A stretch of 64,000 nucleotides of DNA from an uncultured Dongia sp. (GTDB lineage Bacteria > Pseudomonadota > Alphaproteobacteria > Dongiales > Dongiaceae), in NCBI RefSeq assembly GCF_936916975.1, contig NZ_CAKZGO010000038.1, forward strand, positions 1 to 64,000, read 5' to 3'. The notes under the pieces were generated by a model. The model did not search any database. It was not told the DNA's origin and saw only the letters and a program-made list of their open reading frames with translations. The first letter of the stretch is position 1; each line of letters begins with the position of its first letter. This document shows positions 9,026-17,797 of the stretch, in pieces. The translations under genes and the position numbers were made by a program.

Positions 9026-9222
9026 TTCAGATACCTATTAAGGTGAATATCAAATACATAATTTAACCGTGGGCTTGCGGCAAGGGCCTGCGACAACTGG
9101 CCTTGCTGGCCGTCGCTCGCGATGAAGTGATCGGCTGGATCAGCGCGCGATCTGGCGAAGTGCCCGCTGGCGTGAGATATCGATGGTCTATGGGACGGCG
9201 GGTATCGCCAAGGAAGATCGCC

Positions 9223-10236
9223 ATGCGTCGTTGGATCATTGTCGTTGCCGGGTTGCTGCTGAGCGCCTGCGCGCCAAATTATGCCGGGCCGGTCAGTGCC
9301 ACCCCCGGCTATGTGGTGAACACGTCACCCTATGCCTATGGCGGCGGGTCGCCATATGTGTCGCCTTGGAATTCGCCCTATGGGTTCAATTCCGGCTATG
9401 GCGGGTCCAATCGTTTCTCGCCCGAAAAGGGCCTGACCTGCGACCGCAGCCGGAACATCTGCTACGATCGATACGGTGTCGACTATTACGAAACCCAACA
9501 GTACCTCGGGTCGAGATCCGCCAAGCGTGGTGTCAAACGCTATGGCGAACAGGCCTTTATCTTCGCACCACAGCAGGGCGTGGTGTGCGATCGCCGCAGC
9601 CAATCCTGCTCGGACAGTGGCGGCCTTAACGCCAGCCTGACGCGCAAGTACTTTAGCAAGAACGACACCAGGCGCGTTGGCGCGTGGACGACTGCCGACC
9701 TGTTTTCACCCCAGGCGGGTGTTGCCTGCAATCGCACGGCGCAAATTTGCAGCGACAATAACGGCGCCAGCGTCAACCTGACGACTCTGTATCTGGGCCA
9801 GCAGGCCGGGCTCAATCTTGCCAATCAGCAGAACCAGCCAGCGCCGGTGGCACCGATTGCTGCGCCGGTGATTGCACCCGTGACTGGCATCATGCCGGAT
9901 CCGATATCTCCCCCAACGAGTGAGCCGATCCTGCTGCCGCAACCGGTTGCTGCACCTGCCGAAGCTGAAATCCTGCCAGCGGAAGCAGAACCGGCGCCAG
10001 CGCCGCAAACTCTGGAGCCTGATCCCATTCCCGTGGTGGAGCCCGTGGTCGAACCTGCGCCCATAGCCAGCCCGGCACTGGAACCTGTCGTCATGCCCGA
10101 GGTCACGCCCGAGCCGGCACCCGAACCTGTCGTGATGGCGCCGGAACCGGCTCCGTCACCGCCACCAGCGGCTGAACCCGCCCCAGCCCCGGAACCTGCG
10201 CCGACTGCGGCCTGCGAGGGCGAAACCTGTCCGTAG
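9223..10236 (+). CDS. lipoprotein with three YcgJ-like repeats and a Pro/Glu/Ala-rich tail
   Basis: The 337-residue protein starts with a lipoprotein signal (MRRWIIVVAGLLLSAC, cysteine at 16). A Gly/Tyr/Ser-rich linker follows. Three consecutive units of about 50 residues share the pattern F-x-P-x-x-G-x-x-C-x-R-x(4)-C-x-D and a later T-x-x-Y. They begin FSPEKGLTCDR, FAPQQGVVCDR and FSPQAGVACNR. The paired cysteines suggest one disulfide per unit in the periplasm. The last 120 residues are PAPEP-like, probably extended and able to span the periplasm. The ATG at 9223 was chosen because AAGGAAG precedes it and the signal peptide begins there. Function is unknown; the similarity to enterobacterial YcgJ is from motif reading only. 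Confidence 0.75.
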   Translation: MRRWIIVVAGLLLSACAPNYAGPVSATPGYVVNTSPYAYGGGSPYVSPWNSPYGFNSGYGGSNRFSPEKGLTCDRSRNICYDRYGVDYYETQQYLGSRSAKRGVKRYGEQAFIFAPQQGVVCDRRSQSCSDSGGLNASLTRKYFSKNDTRRVGAWTTADLFSPQAGVACNRTAQICSDNNGASVNLTTLYLGQQAGLNLANQQNQPAPVAPIAAPVIAPVTGIMPDPISPPTSEPILLPQPVAAPAEAEILPAEAEPAPAPQTLEPDPIPVVEPVVEPAPIASPALEPVVMPEVTPEPAPEPVVMAPEPAPSPPPAAEPAPAPEPAPTAACEGETCP

Positions 10237-10372
10237 AACTGGGAATATGTCGCAGGCCGCGTTAACGGGTTTCCTTGCTATTCAGAATAACTCGCAATAT
10301 CGTTTTCGCTTGATCATCAAGTGACGCCGAGCCCGCGAGGGTAGGGCGCCGCGTTGCGCGAGAGTTGGTCCT

Positions 10373-12109
10373 TTGGCCACGATTGACACCACAGCCGATG
10401 CGCCAGGGCGCCTTTCAGCAGCACGTATCATGCGCCCGCAGATCTGGAACATTCTGGCGTGGTTGATCGCCTTTGCGGTGGCATTTCCCATCCTGGTGGT
10501 CTTTTCCAATGTCTTTGCCGCAAAAGGCGCCATTTGGAGCCATCTCGCCGAAACGGTGCTGCCGAGTTATGTCGGCAATTCCATTCTTTTGTCCGTTGGC
10601 GTCGGGATCGGCGTTCTGCTGATCGGTGTGCCGGCCGCCTGGATGGTCACTCTGTGCCGCTTCCCCGGCCGGCGCCTGTTCGATTGGGCGCTGCTGTTGC
10701 CCATGGCGATGCCAGCCTATGTCATTGCCTATACCTATACAGGCCTGCTCGATTACGCGGGTCCCGCCCAGACGGCGTTGCGGGACGTGCTGGGGTTAGA
10801 GGGCGGGTTGCGTTGGATCCCTGACATCCGCTCGCTGCCGGGCGCCATCGTCATGCTGGTGCTGGTCCTCTACCCTTATGTCTATCTGCTGGCGCGCGCG
10901 GCGTTCCTTGAACAATCGGCTTGCGTGCTGGAGGTCAGCCGCACCCTTGGCTGCTCGCCCTGGCGCGGATTCTGGCGGGTGGCATTGCCGCTGGCACGTC
11001 CGGCCCTCGTTGCCGGTGTGGCGCTGGCACTCATGGAAGCGCTCAACGATTTCGGCACCGTGCAGTATTTTGGTGTCGACACGCTGGCAACCGGTATCTA
11101 CCGGGTCTGGCGCGGCATGGGCGATGCGACCGCGGGGGCACAGCTTGCCGCCTTGTTGCTGGTGTTTGTGTTCGTTCTCCTGGCTCTCGAACGCTGGTCA
11201 CGGGGGCGGCGCAGCTTTGCGCATTCGACCACACGCTATCGCCCGCTGCCGCGCTATCAGTTGACCGGTCCCCACGCTCTGGGGGCGGTCCTCGGCTGTG
11301 CGGTGCCTGTCACATTCGGCTTTCTGTTGCCGGCGTCGGTGCTGCTCTATTGGGCGATTGTGAACATCGACGCCTGGGCCGGCGAGAAGTTCCTGGTCCT
11401 GATCCGCAACAGTTTCTTCATGGCGGGATTTGCGGCGCTGCTGGCAGTCTGCCTTGCGTCGATCCTGGCTTACGCCTTGCGTCTGCATCCGACGCGCCCC
11501 ACGCAATGGGCCGTCCGCATTGCCAGCCTCGGCTATGCGATTCCAGGACCTGTGCTGGCGATCGGCATCCTGCTGCCATTTGCCGCGATCGATCACACGC
11601 TCAATGCGTGGGCAAAGGCGACGCTCGGCATATCGCCTGGGTTGATCCTGAGCGGGACGCTGGTGGCGGTCACCTTTGCGTATCTAGTGCGGTTCCTGAC
11701 GGTCAGCCTGAACGTCGTCGAAGCCAGCCTCGGCAAGGTGACGCGCTCGATGGATTTTGCCGCGCGGTCATTGGGGCGGACGCCGTTCCGTACGCTCACC
11801 GATGTTCACCTGCCGATCATGCGCGGCAGCCTTTTGACAGCCGGTATTGTCGTCTTCGTCGATGTGCTGAAAGAACTGCCGGCCACCTTGGTGCTGCGGC
11901 CGTTCAATTTCGACACGTTGGCCACGACGACGTACAACCTTGCCAGCGACGAGCGCCTGGCGGAGGCCGCCGGCCCTGCCTTGGCAATGGTTGCTGTCGG
12001 CATCCTCCCGGTTTATCTGATGGCCCGGGCCAGCGCAGTCGCGCGTCCCGGCCAGGGGAATCTCGCGGAAGATGGCGACAAGATGCTTATGACGAAGCAA
12101 TACGCATGA
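10373..12109 (+). CDS. ABC transporter permease, ferric iron (FbpB/SfuB) type, double domain
   Basis: A 578-residue inner-membrane protein with two fused binding-protein-dependent permease domains, as in FbpB, SfuB and ThiP. EAA-loop sequences are visible in each half: VSRTLGCSPWRGFWRVALPL near residue 190 and AARSLGRTPFRTLTDVHLP near 465. About twelve hydrophobic segments can be read. The proposed TTG start at 10373 is uncertain; an in-frame ATG at 10430 is the alternative. Iron is the most likely substrate from the overall pattern, but thiamine or other anions cannot be excluded. The ATPase gene overlaps by four bases. No binding-protein gene lies in the window. Confidence 0.85.
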   Translation: MATIDTTADAPGRLSAARIMRPQIWNILAWLIAFAVAFPILVVFSNVFAAKGAIWSHLAETVLPSYVGNSILLSVGVGIGVLLIGVPAAWMVTLCRFPGRRLFDWALLLPMAMPAYVIAYTYTGLLDYAGPAQTALRDVLGLEGGLRWIPDIRSLPGAIVMLVLVLYPYVYLLARAAFLEQSACVLEVSRTLGCSPWRGFWRVALPLARPALVAGVALALMEALNDFGTVQYFGVDTLATGIYRVWRGMGDATAGAQLAALLLVFVFVLLALERWSRGRRSFAHSTTRYRPLPRYQLTGPHALGAVLGCAVPVTFGFLLPASVLLYWAIVNIDAWAGEKFLVLIRNSFFMAGFAALLAVCLASILAYALRLHPTRPTQWAVRIASLGYAIPGPVLAIGILLPFAAIDHTLNAWAKATLGISPGLILSGTLVAVTFAYLVRFLTVSLNVVEASLGKVTRSMDFAARSLGRTPFRTLTDVHLPIMRGSLLTAGIVVFVDVLKELPATLVLRPFNFDTLATTTYNLASDERLAEAAGPALAMVAVGILPVYLMARASAVARPGQGNLAEDGDKMLMTKQYA

Positions 12110-13251
12110 ACAGCCGATCCAACTGTGCGCTGGATCTTCTCGACGTCAGCCATGCGTATGGCGACCTCACTGCGGTAGACCATGTCTCACTGCATGTGAA
12201 CGAGGGTGAAGTCATCTGCCTGTTGGGGCCGTCCGGTTGCGGCAAATCGACTATCCTGCGTCTTGCTGCCGGCCTGGAAGCGCTACAGCAGGGCCGTGTC
12301 GCCATGCAGGACCGAATGGTGGCCGATGGCGGGCTGGGTCAAAGCCTGCCGCCGGAACTGCGCGGCGTCGGCCTGGTGTTCCAGGACTTCGCGTTGTTCC
12401 CGCATCTCACCGTCGCGCGCAACGTGGCTTTCGGATTGGGCCGCATGGAAGCCGGCGCTCGTGCTGCAAGGATCGCCGAAGTGCTGGATCAGGTCGATAT
12501 GGCGGACTATGCAGGGGCCTATCCGCATGCGCTCTCGGGTGGGCAGCAGCAGCGTATTGCCCTGGCGCGTGCCCTGGCGCCGCAGCCGGCTATCCTGCTC
12601 CTGGACGAGCCGTTCTCCGGCCTCGACGCCAGGCTGCGCGAGCAGATACGCGACGATACCTTGCATGTTCTGAAGCGGAGCCGGACTGCAACATTGATGG
12701 TGACGCATGATCCTGAGGAAGCCATGTTCATGGCCGATCGGATTTATCTGATGCAGGCCGGACGGGTGGTGCAGAGCGGGTCGCCGGACGCGATCTATCA
12801 TCGTCCGGTAAACCCTTTTGTGGCGCGCTTCTTTACCGCCACCAATGACCTTGGCGGGGTCGTGCAAGGCGGTGCGGTGCAAAGCCCGCTCGGGCTGTTG
12901 CCGGCACCTGGGCACGCCGACGGCGCGGCCGTGCAAATCCTCATTCGACCCGAGAGCATCCATCTCGTCGCTGCGGGTGGTGGAGACACCAACAGCCGGA
13001 TCGTCCCAGCGATAGTCGAGGAGGTGCGATTTCTTGGCAGCAGCAAACTATTGGTGGTCCGCCTGGAAAGTGGCGAGAACCGCTCGCTGACCCTGCGGGT
13101 ACGCCATGCCGGCCGCCATTTGCCCGAACTGGGCAGCCAGATCCTGCTGCAGCTTGATCCCGCCGACGCGCTTATCTTCCCCGAAGGCCGGGAGGGTGGC
13201 GATCTCTACCGCCGGGCAAGCACGGAAATTCGGGCCTTGTCAGCAGGTTAG
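12106..13251 (+). CDS. ABC transporter ATP-binding protein, ferric iron (FbpC) type
   Basis: The 381-residue ATPase shows Walker A GPSGCGKST near residue 41, FQDFALFPHLTVARN in the Q-loop region, the signature [15 protein letters not shown], Walker B ILLLDEPFSGLD, and VTHDPEEAMFMADRI with the switch histidine. The last 130 residues form a TOBE-like regulatory domain (VQILIRPESIHLV). This layout is typical of FbpC and other CUT-like ATPases. Its ATG overlaps the permease stop (ATGA), so both are translated together. The reading frame continues open far upstream through the permease gene, but that is a shadow. Confidence 0.88.
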   Translation: MNSRSNCALDLLDVSHAYGDLTAVDHVSLHVNEGEVICLLGPSGCGKSTILRLAAGLEALQQGRVAMQDRMVADGGLGQSLPPELRGVGLVFQDFALFPHLTVARNVAFGLGRMEAGARAARIAEVLDQVDMADYAGAYPHALSGGQQQRIALARALAPQPAILLLDEPFSGLDARLREQIRDDTLHVLKRSRTATLMVTHDPEEAMFMADRIYLMQAGRVVQSGSPDAIYHRPVNPFVARFFTATNDLGGVVQGGAVQSPLGLLPAPGHADGAAVQILIRPESIHLVAAGGGDTNSRIVPAIVEEVRFLGSSKLLVVRLESGENRSLTLRVRHAGRHLPELGSQILLQLDPADALIFPEGREGGDLYRRASTEIRALSAG

Positions 13252-13362
13252 CAGTGCCTAAATGATAATGACTAGCTATTGTAGCGAAGCGGCGGATTTG
13301 CCATAGTCCGCCCGGGTCCGGCGCCCACCGCCGGAGGGAATTAGATTTGAGGAGAGGCCCAG

Positions 13363-13578
13363 ATGGGTAGCTTCAGCATTTGGCATCTTCTGATCGTTTT
13401 GGTCGTCGTGCTCGTCCTGTTCGGCGGCGGCGGTAAACTGTCGAAGATCATGGGCGACCTTGGAGCCGGCATTAAGGACTTCAAGAAGAACATCAAAGAC
13501 GGCTCCAAGGATCAGGCCGACGTCACCGTCGCCAAGACCGAGGAAAAGCCGCGGGAAACCATCATCGACCGCAGCTGA
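13363..13578 (+). CDS. tatA: Sec-independent (Tat) translocase subunit TatA
   Basis: Pore-forming or membrane-thinning subunit of the twin-arginine translocase, which exports folded proteins. The 71-residue protein has one N-terminal membrane helix ([18 protein letters not shown]), the conserved FG hinge, the amphipathic helix [19 protein letters not shown] and a charged tail. A GGAGAGG ribosome-binding site precedes the start. It opens the tatABC operon, about 65 bases before tatB, and is preceded by 110 non-coding bases that must hold a promoter. Confidence 0.97.
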   Translation: MGSFSIWHLLIVLVVVLVLFGGGGKLSKIMGDLGAGIKDFKKNIKDGSKDQADVTVAKTEEKPRETIIDRS

Positions 13579-13643
13579 GCCGGCGCAAAGGTCCCTGTGG
13601 CCGATCGCGCCCCAACGATACTGGGCTAAAAGGGTAAAGCTGG

Positions 13644-14132
13644 ATGTTCGACATCGGCTGGAGCGAGATGGCGATTATCGCCGTCGTGACGTTGGTTGTG
13701 CTCGGGCCGAAGGAATTGCCGCACGCCTTGAAGACGTTTTCCCATTGGATGCGCGCGGCGCGGAAGTTGGGTAGCGAGTTTCAGAGCGGCGTCAATGAGA
13801 TCGTGCGCGATGCGGAACTTGATGACGCCAAGCGCGAACTGCAGAAGTTGAGCAAGCATTCGATCAGCGACAAGATTGAGAAGGCGATCGACCCCTCAGG
13901 TGATCTCAAGAAAGCGATCAACGCGCCGATTGAGGAGACCAAAAGCGCGCTGTCGCAGACGGAGAGCACACCGGCCAGTGTGCCGGCGGCAAGTGTCGCT
14001 GACCTCCCGCCATTCCCGGGCGCCAGTCAACCTTCGCTCACGCCGCCGGTAGCGCCTGTCGAGGTGATACCTGCAAATGCCGATCCCTTGCCGGCTGATC
14101 AGCAAAAATCCGACAAGAGCATTTCCGCATGA
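13644..14132 (+). CDS. tatB: Tat translocase subunit TatB
   Basis: Substrate-receptor partner of TatC. The 162-residue protein begins MFDIGWSEMAIIAVV, with the polar residue in the membrane helix and the LGPKELPHAL hinge that separate TatB from TatA. A long amphipathic helix follows (WMRAARKLGSEFQSGVNEIV), and then a Pro/Ala-rich tail of about 60 residues typical of alphaproteobacterial TatB. The stop codon overlaps the tatC start by four bases, so the receptor subunits are translationally coupled. Confidence 0.97.
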   Translation: MFDIGWSEMAIIAVVTLVVLGPKELPHALKTFSHWMRAARKLGSEFQSGVNEIVRDAELDDAKRELQKLSKHSISDKIEKAIDPSGDLKKAINAPIEETKSALSQTESTPASVPAASVADLPPFPGASQPSLTPPVAPVEVIPANADPLPADQQKSDKSISA

Positions 14133-14935
14133 TTGGCGCCGAAGAAGACAAGAAAATGCCGTTGCTCGAGCATCTGGTCGAGCTGCGCTCGCGGTTGCTC
14201 TATGCCGTGGCGGGCTTCTTTGTCGCTTTCCTGATCTGCTTGTATTTTGCCCAGCCGATCCTCGACTTCCTGCAGCGCCCGCTTGCGGAATTGCTGCCGG
14301 AAGGGCGTCGCATGATCTTTACCGATTTGACCGAGCCGTTCTTCACGCAGTTGAAGATCGCTGCATTCGGAGCACTTTGCGTTTCGTTCCCGGTTATTGC
14401 CTCTCAGATTTGGGCGTTCATCGCGCCGGGCCTCTATAAGCATGAGAAGCACGCCTTCCTTCCTTTCCTGATCGCGACCCCGATCATGTTCGCGATTGGC
14501 GCGGCGTTCGTCTACTACGTCCTGATGCCGATGGCATGGCGTTTCTTCCTTGGCTTTGAAACCCAGGGCGGTGATGGGGCGTTGCCGCTGCAGCTCGATG
14601 CCAAAATCGGTGAGTATGTCGGCCTGGTCATGAAGTTGATCTTTGCCTTCGGCTTTTGTTTCGAATTGCCGGTCTTTCTTACGCTGCTGGCAAAGGTGGG
14701 CATCATCGGTTCGCAAGGGCTGCGCGACAAGCGGCGTTACGCGATCGTCGGTATCGTCGTCGTGGCTGCTATCGTTACCCCGCCGGACGCGCTCAGCATG
14801 ATGTCCCTGGCGCTTCCAATGATCGGCCTCTACGAGATATCCATCCTGCTTGCGCGGCTGGTTGAAAAGAAGCGAGCAGAAGAAGAGGCCAACCCCACGG
14901 AAGAAGAGCCTGCGACGGACGTCAAACCCGCCTGA
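14129..14935 (+). CDS. tatC: Tat translocase subunit TatC
   Basis: Polytopic membrane protein that recognises the twin-arginine signal. The 268-residue sequence has six hydrophobic segments, the N-terminal PLLEHLVELRSRLLYA motif with the conserved glutamate, and the FYYVLMP-type and ELPVFLTLLAKVG stretches conserved in the family. The C-terminus is acidic (EEEANPTEEEPATD), as often in alphaproteobacteria. Translation starts at the ATG overlapping the tatB stop. serS follows after 73 bases on the same strand. Confidence 0.97.
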   Translation: MIGAEEDKKMPLLEHLVELRSRLLYAVAGFFVAFLICLYFAQPILDFLQRPLAELLPEGRRMIFTDLTEPFFTQLKIAAFGALCVSFPVIASQIWAFIAPGLYKHEKHAFLPFLIATPIMFAIGAAFVYYVLMPMAWRFFLGFETQGGDGALPLQLDAKIGEYVGLVMKLIFAFGFCFELPVFLTLLAKVGIIGSQGLRDKRRYAIVGIVVVAAIVTPPDALSMMSLALPMIGLYEISILLARLVEKKRAEEEANPTEEEPATDVKPA

Positions 14936-15008
14936 TCCGTGCTTTGACCGATAACGGGTTCCGTCTTATAAGTTGAGCCGAATCGCGGATTTGGAGCTCG
15001 ACCGCTAA

Positions 15009-16286
15009 ATGTTTGACCCTAAATGGATTCGTGACAATCCCAGTGCTTTCGACGCGGGCCGGGCGCGGCGCGGATTGCCGCCGCTTGCAGCCATGGTCAC
15101 CGAGCTCGACTCCAAGCGCCGCGCGACCCAGACCGCGTGGCAGGAGATGCAGGCCAAGCGCAACGACCTGTCGAAGCAGGTCGGCCAGCTGAAGGCCAAG
15201 GGTGGCGATGCTGCGGCCGTGATGGCCGAAGTGGCCCTGCTCAAGGACCGCATGGTGGCGGCCGAGGCGGAGGAACTGAAGGCGGCGGAAGAGCTGGAAG
15301 CGTTGTTGGCGCAGCAGCCGAACCTGCCGGCCAACGATGTCCCCGAAGGCGCCGATGAAACCGCCAATCGGGTCGAGCGCGAAGTCGGCCAGCGCCGCAA
15401 CTACGCTTTCACCCCGAAGCAGCATTTCGAGATCGGCGAAGCGCTGGGCCTGATGGATTTCACCGCTGCCGCTAAAATCTCCGGCGCGCGTTTCGTGGTG
15501 TTGAAAGGGGCGCTGGCAAGGCTGGAACGGGCGCTTGGCCAGTTCATGCTCGATCTGCATACCGGCGAGCACGGCTATACCGAGATCAACCCGCCGTTTC
15601 TGGTGCGGGATGTTTCGCTCTATGGCACCGGCAACCTACCCAAATTTGCCGAGGACCTGTTCAAGACCGAACAGGGCCTTTATCTCATTCCGACATCGGA
15701 AGTGCCGCTGACCAACATGGTTGCGGACGAGATTGTCGATGAGGGCAAGTTGCCGCTGCGCTTTACCGCCCTCACACCTTGCTTCCGCTCGGAAGCGGGC
15801 GCGGCCGGGCGCGACACGCGCGGCATGATCCGCCAGCATCAGTTCCTCAAGGTCGAGATGGTATCGATTGCGCATCCGGATGAATCCGATGCCGAGCATC
15901 AGCGCATGACGAAATGTGCCGAGAATGTGCTTGCGAAGCTGGAACTGCCTTATCGCGTGGTCACGCTTTCGACCGGTGATATGGGCTTCTCGGCGCAGAA
16001 GACACATGACATCGAGGTCTGGCTGCCGGGACAGGGTGCGTTCCGTGAAATTTCCAGCGTCTCCAATTGCGGCGAGTTCCAGGCGCGCCGCATGAAGGCG
16101 CGTTGCCGCAAACCGGGCGAGAAGGGCACGCGCTTTGTCCATACGCTCAACGGATCGGGCGTTGCCGTCGGCCGCTGCCTGATCGCGGTTCTGGAAAACT
16201 ACCAACAGGAAGATGGTTCGGTGGTCATCCCGGCCGCCTTGCGCCCTTACATGAACGGTCTCGAGGTCATTCGTCCCCATGCTTAA
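15009..16286 (+). CDS. serS: seryl-tRNA synthetase
   Basis: Charges tRNA-Ser (and initiates selenocysteine charging where present). The 425-residue protein starts [11 protein letters not shown] and has the N-terminal coiled-coil arm that binds the tRNA long variable arm at about residues 30-105. The class II core follows: [13 protein letters not shown], motif 2 [21 protein letters not shown] and motif 3 [17 protein letters not shown]. Length is normal. The 3' end overlaps surE by eight bases, a pairing (serS-surE-pcm-nlpD) seen across alphaproteobacteria. Confidence 0.98.
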   Translation: MFDPKWIRDNPSAFDAGRARRGLPPLAAMVTELDSKRRATQTAWQEMQAKRNDLSKQVGQLKAKGGDAAAVMAEVALLKDRMVAAEAEELKAAEELEALLAQQPNLPANDVPEGADETANRVEREVGQRRNYAFTPKQHFEIGEALGLMDFTAAAKISGARFVVLKGALARLERALGQFMLDLHTGEHGYTEINPPFLVRDVSLYGTGNLPKFAEDLFKTEQGLYLIPTSEVPLTNMVADEIVDEGKLPLRFTALTPCFRSEAGAAGRDTRGMIRQHQFLKVEMVSIAHPDESDAEHQRMTKCAENVLAKLELPYRVVTLSTGDMGFSAQKTHDIEVWLPGQGAFREISSVSNCGEFQARRMKARCRKPGEKGTRFVHTLNGSGVAVGRCLIAVLENYQQEDGSVVIPAALRPYMNGLEVIRPHA

Positions 16287-17121
16287 GTTGCCCTTCGATC
16301 TGAAGAAAGCACGCATCCTCGTCTCCAATGACGATGGCATCCATGCGCCTGGTTTGAAGGTGCTTGAGCGTATCGCCCGGAGTCTGTCGCCGGATGTCTG
16401 GGTCGTGGCACCGGAAAGCGAGCATAGCGGTGCCTCGCATTCGCTGACGTTGCGCCGCCCTCTGCAGATCCAGAAATTCGGACCGCGCAGGTTCTCTGTG
16501 TCGGGCACGCCCAGCGATTGCACACTCATCGCCGTCAATCACATTCTCGCTGACCGACGCCCCGATATTGTGCTGTCGGGTGTCAACCGCGGCGGCAATC
16601 TGGGTGAAGACGTTCTTTACTCGGGCACCGTCGCTGCGGCGATGGAAGGCGCGATGCTGGGTATTCCCGCCATTGCGTTCAGCCAGGTGCGGATCAAGGA
16701 CAAGCTGCACTGGGAAACGGCGTCTGCTTTCGCGCCGATCGTGATCCGCAAGCTGGTATCACTGCCCTGGCCTAAGGGTGTGTTGATGAGCGTCAACTTT
16801 CCGCCCGTACCACCGAAGGAGGTGACGGGTATCGAGGTCGGCCGCCAGGGGCGCCGCATGTCGCATGTCGAGGTGGTTCACGCGCGCGATCCTTTCGAGC
16901 GCGAGGTTACCTGGATCGGCGATTTCCCGACCGATGAGCCGGAGCATCCGGAAACGGATTTGGGCATTGTCATGACCAGGGCTGTCTCGGTGACGCCGCT
17001 GCATTTTGATCTCACCCATGCTGCCATGCTGCGGCGCATGGAAGGATTATTCCCCAAGACTGCAACTCCGAAGAAATCTGCGAAGAAAAGACCACGCAAG
17101 ACGGACGGCCTGCCTCAATGA
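16279..17121 (+). CDS. surE: 5'/3'-nucleotidase SurE
   Basis: Metal-dependent phosphatase of nucleoside monophosphates, linked with stationary-phase survival. The 280-residue protein shows the diagnostic [13 protein letters not shown] metal site near residue 14, [23 protein letters not shown] and [26 protein letters not shown]. The C-terminal 20 residues are lysine-rich ([10 protein letters not shown]), beyond the usual fold. It begins inside the end of serS and overlaps pcm by four bases, so the three are likely one transcript. Confidence 0.96.
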   Translation: MLKLPFDLKKARILVSNDDGIHAPGLKVLERIARSLSPDVWVVAPESEHSGASHSLTLRRPLQIQKFGPRRFSVSGTPSDCTLIAVNHILADRRPDIVLSGVNRGGNLGEDVLYSGTVAAAMEGAMLGIPAIAFSQVRIKDKLHWETASAFAPIVIRKLVSLPWPKGVLMSVNFPPVPPKEVTGIEVGRQGRRMSHVEVVHARDPFEREVTWIGDFPTDEPEHPETDLGIVMTRAVSVTPLHFDLTHAAMLRRMEGLFPKTATPKKSAKKRPRKTDGLPQ

Positions 17122-17795
17122 GCCTGCACGCGCGCAAGATCCGCATGATCATGAACTTGCGGCGGGCTGGGCTGACCGATACCAATGTCTTGAACGCGAT
17201 CGAACGAATCCCGCGCGAGCTCTTCGTCCTCGATAGTTTCCACGACCAGGCATACGAGGATCAGGCGCTGCCGATCAGCCACGGCCAGACCATCAGCCAG
17301 CCGCAGATCGTGGCGCAGATGACCGAAGCGTTGGATGTGAAGAAGAGCCACAAGGTATTGGAAATTGGTACCGGCTCTGGCTACCAGGCCGCGGTGCTCT
17401 CCAAGCTCTGCCGGAGGCTCTACACCATCGAACGCTATAAATCGCTGCTGGCCGAGGCCGAGCAGCGCTTCCATCATCTGCGACTTCACAACATCACCAG
17501 CCGCTGCAGCGATGGCTCGCGTGGCTGGCGGGAGCAAGCGCCGTTTGATCGCATCATTGTGACGGCTGCGGCCGCCGAAGTGCCCGAGGCGTTGATCGAG
17601 CAGTTGGCGGTGGGTGGTATTCTGGTCATCCCGGTCGGGCCGGAACGGGGCGATCAGATGCTGATCAAGCTGACCAAGGCGGAAGATGGGAGCCTCACCC
17701 CGAAAATGATTGCCGACGTGCGTTTCGTGCCATTGGTCGGCGGCGCCCTGCCAGAGGGAGAAGGACGTTCCGTGCCGCGGCGGATGGAGAATTGA
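17118..17795 (+). CDS. pcm: protein-L-isoaspartate O-methyltransferase
   Basis: Repairs isoaspartyl residues in ageing proteins using S-adenosylmethionine. The 225-residue protein has the family's PISHGQTISQPQIVAQM segment near residue 55, the SAM-binding LEIGTGSGYQAAVLS near 78, and VGGILVIPVG near 165, ending in the FVPLVGG strand. The start codon overlaps surE (ATGA). Coupling with surE is widespread and fits a shared maintenance role. Confidence 0.96.
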   Translation: MSLHARKIRMIMNLRRAGLTDTNVLNAIERIPRELFVLDSFHDQAYEDQALPISHGQTISQPQIVAQMTEALDVKKSHKVLEIGTGSGYQAAVLSKLCRRLYTIERYKSLLAEAEQRFHHLRLHNITSRCSDGSRGWREQAPFDRIIVTAAAAEVPEALIEQLAVGGILVIPVGPERGDQMLIKLTKAEDGSLTPKMIADVRFVPLVGGALPEGEGRSVPRRMEN

Positions 17796-17797
17796 CG

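Noticed and set aside
9028-9050. GATA-N14-TATC dyad upstream of the truncated globin, considered as an NsrR or Rrf2-type site
   Set aside because: Only four outer bases pair plus one inner pair; too weak to assign a regulator.
10921-12105. Long open frame upstream of the FbpC-like start, which would make a 776-residue protein
   Set aside because: The upstream 395 codons are an out-of-frame shadow of the permease gene; the ATPase domain begins at the ATGA overlap at 12106.
13261-13282. Fur-box-like sequence AATGATAATGACTAGCTATTGT
   Set aside because: Only the first hexamer fits the classic Fur pattern and the site is downstream of the iron-type ABC genes and upstream of tatA, where iron control has no clear sense.
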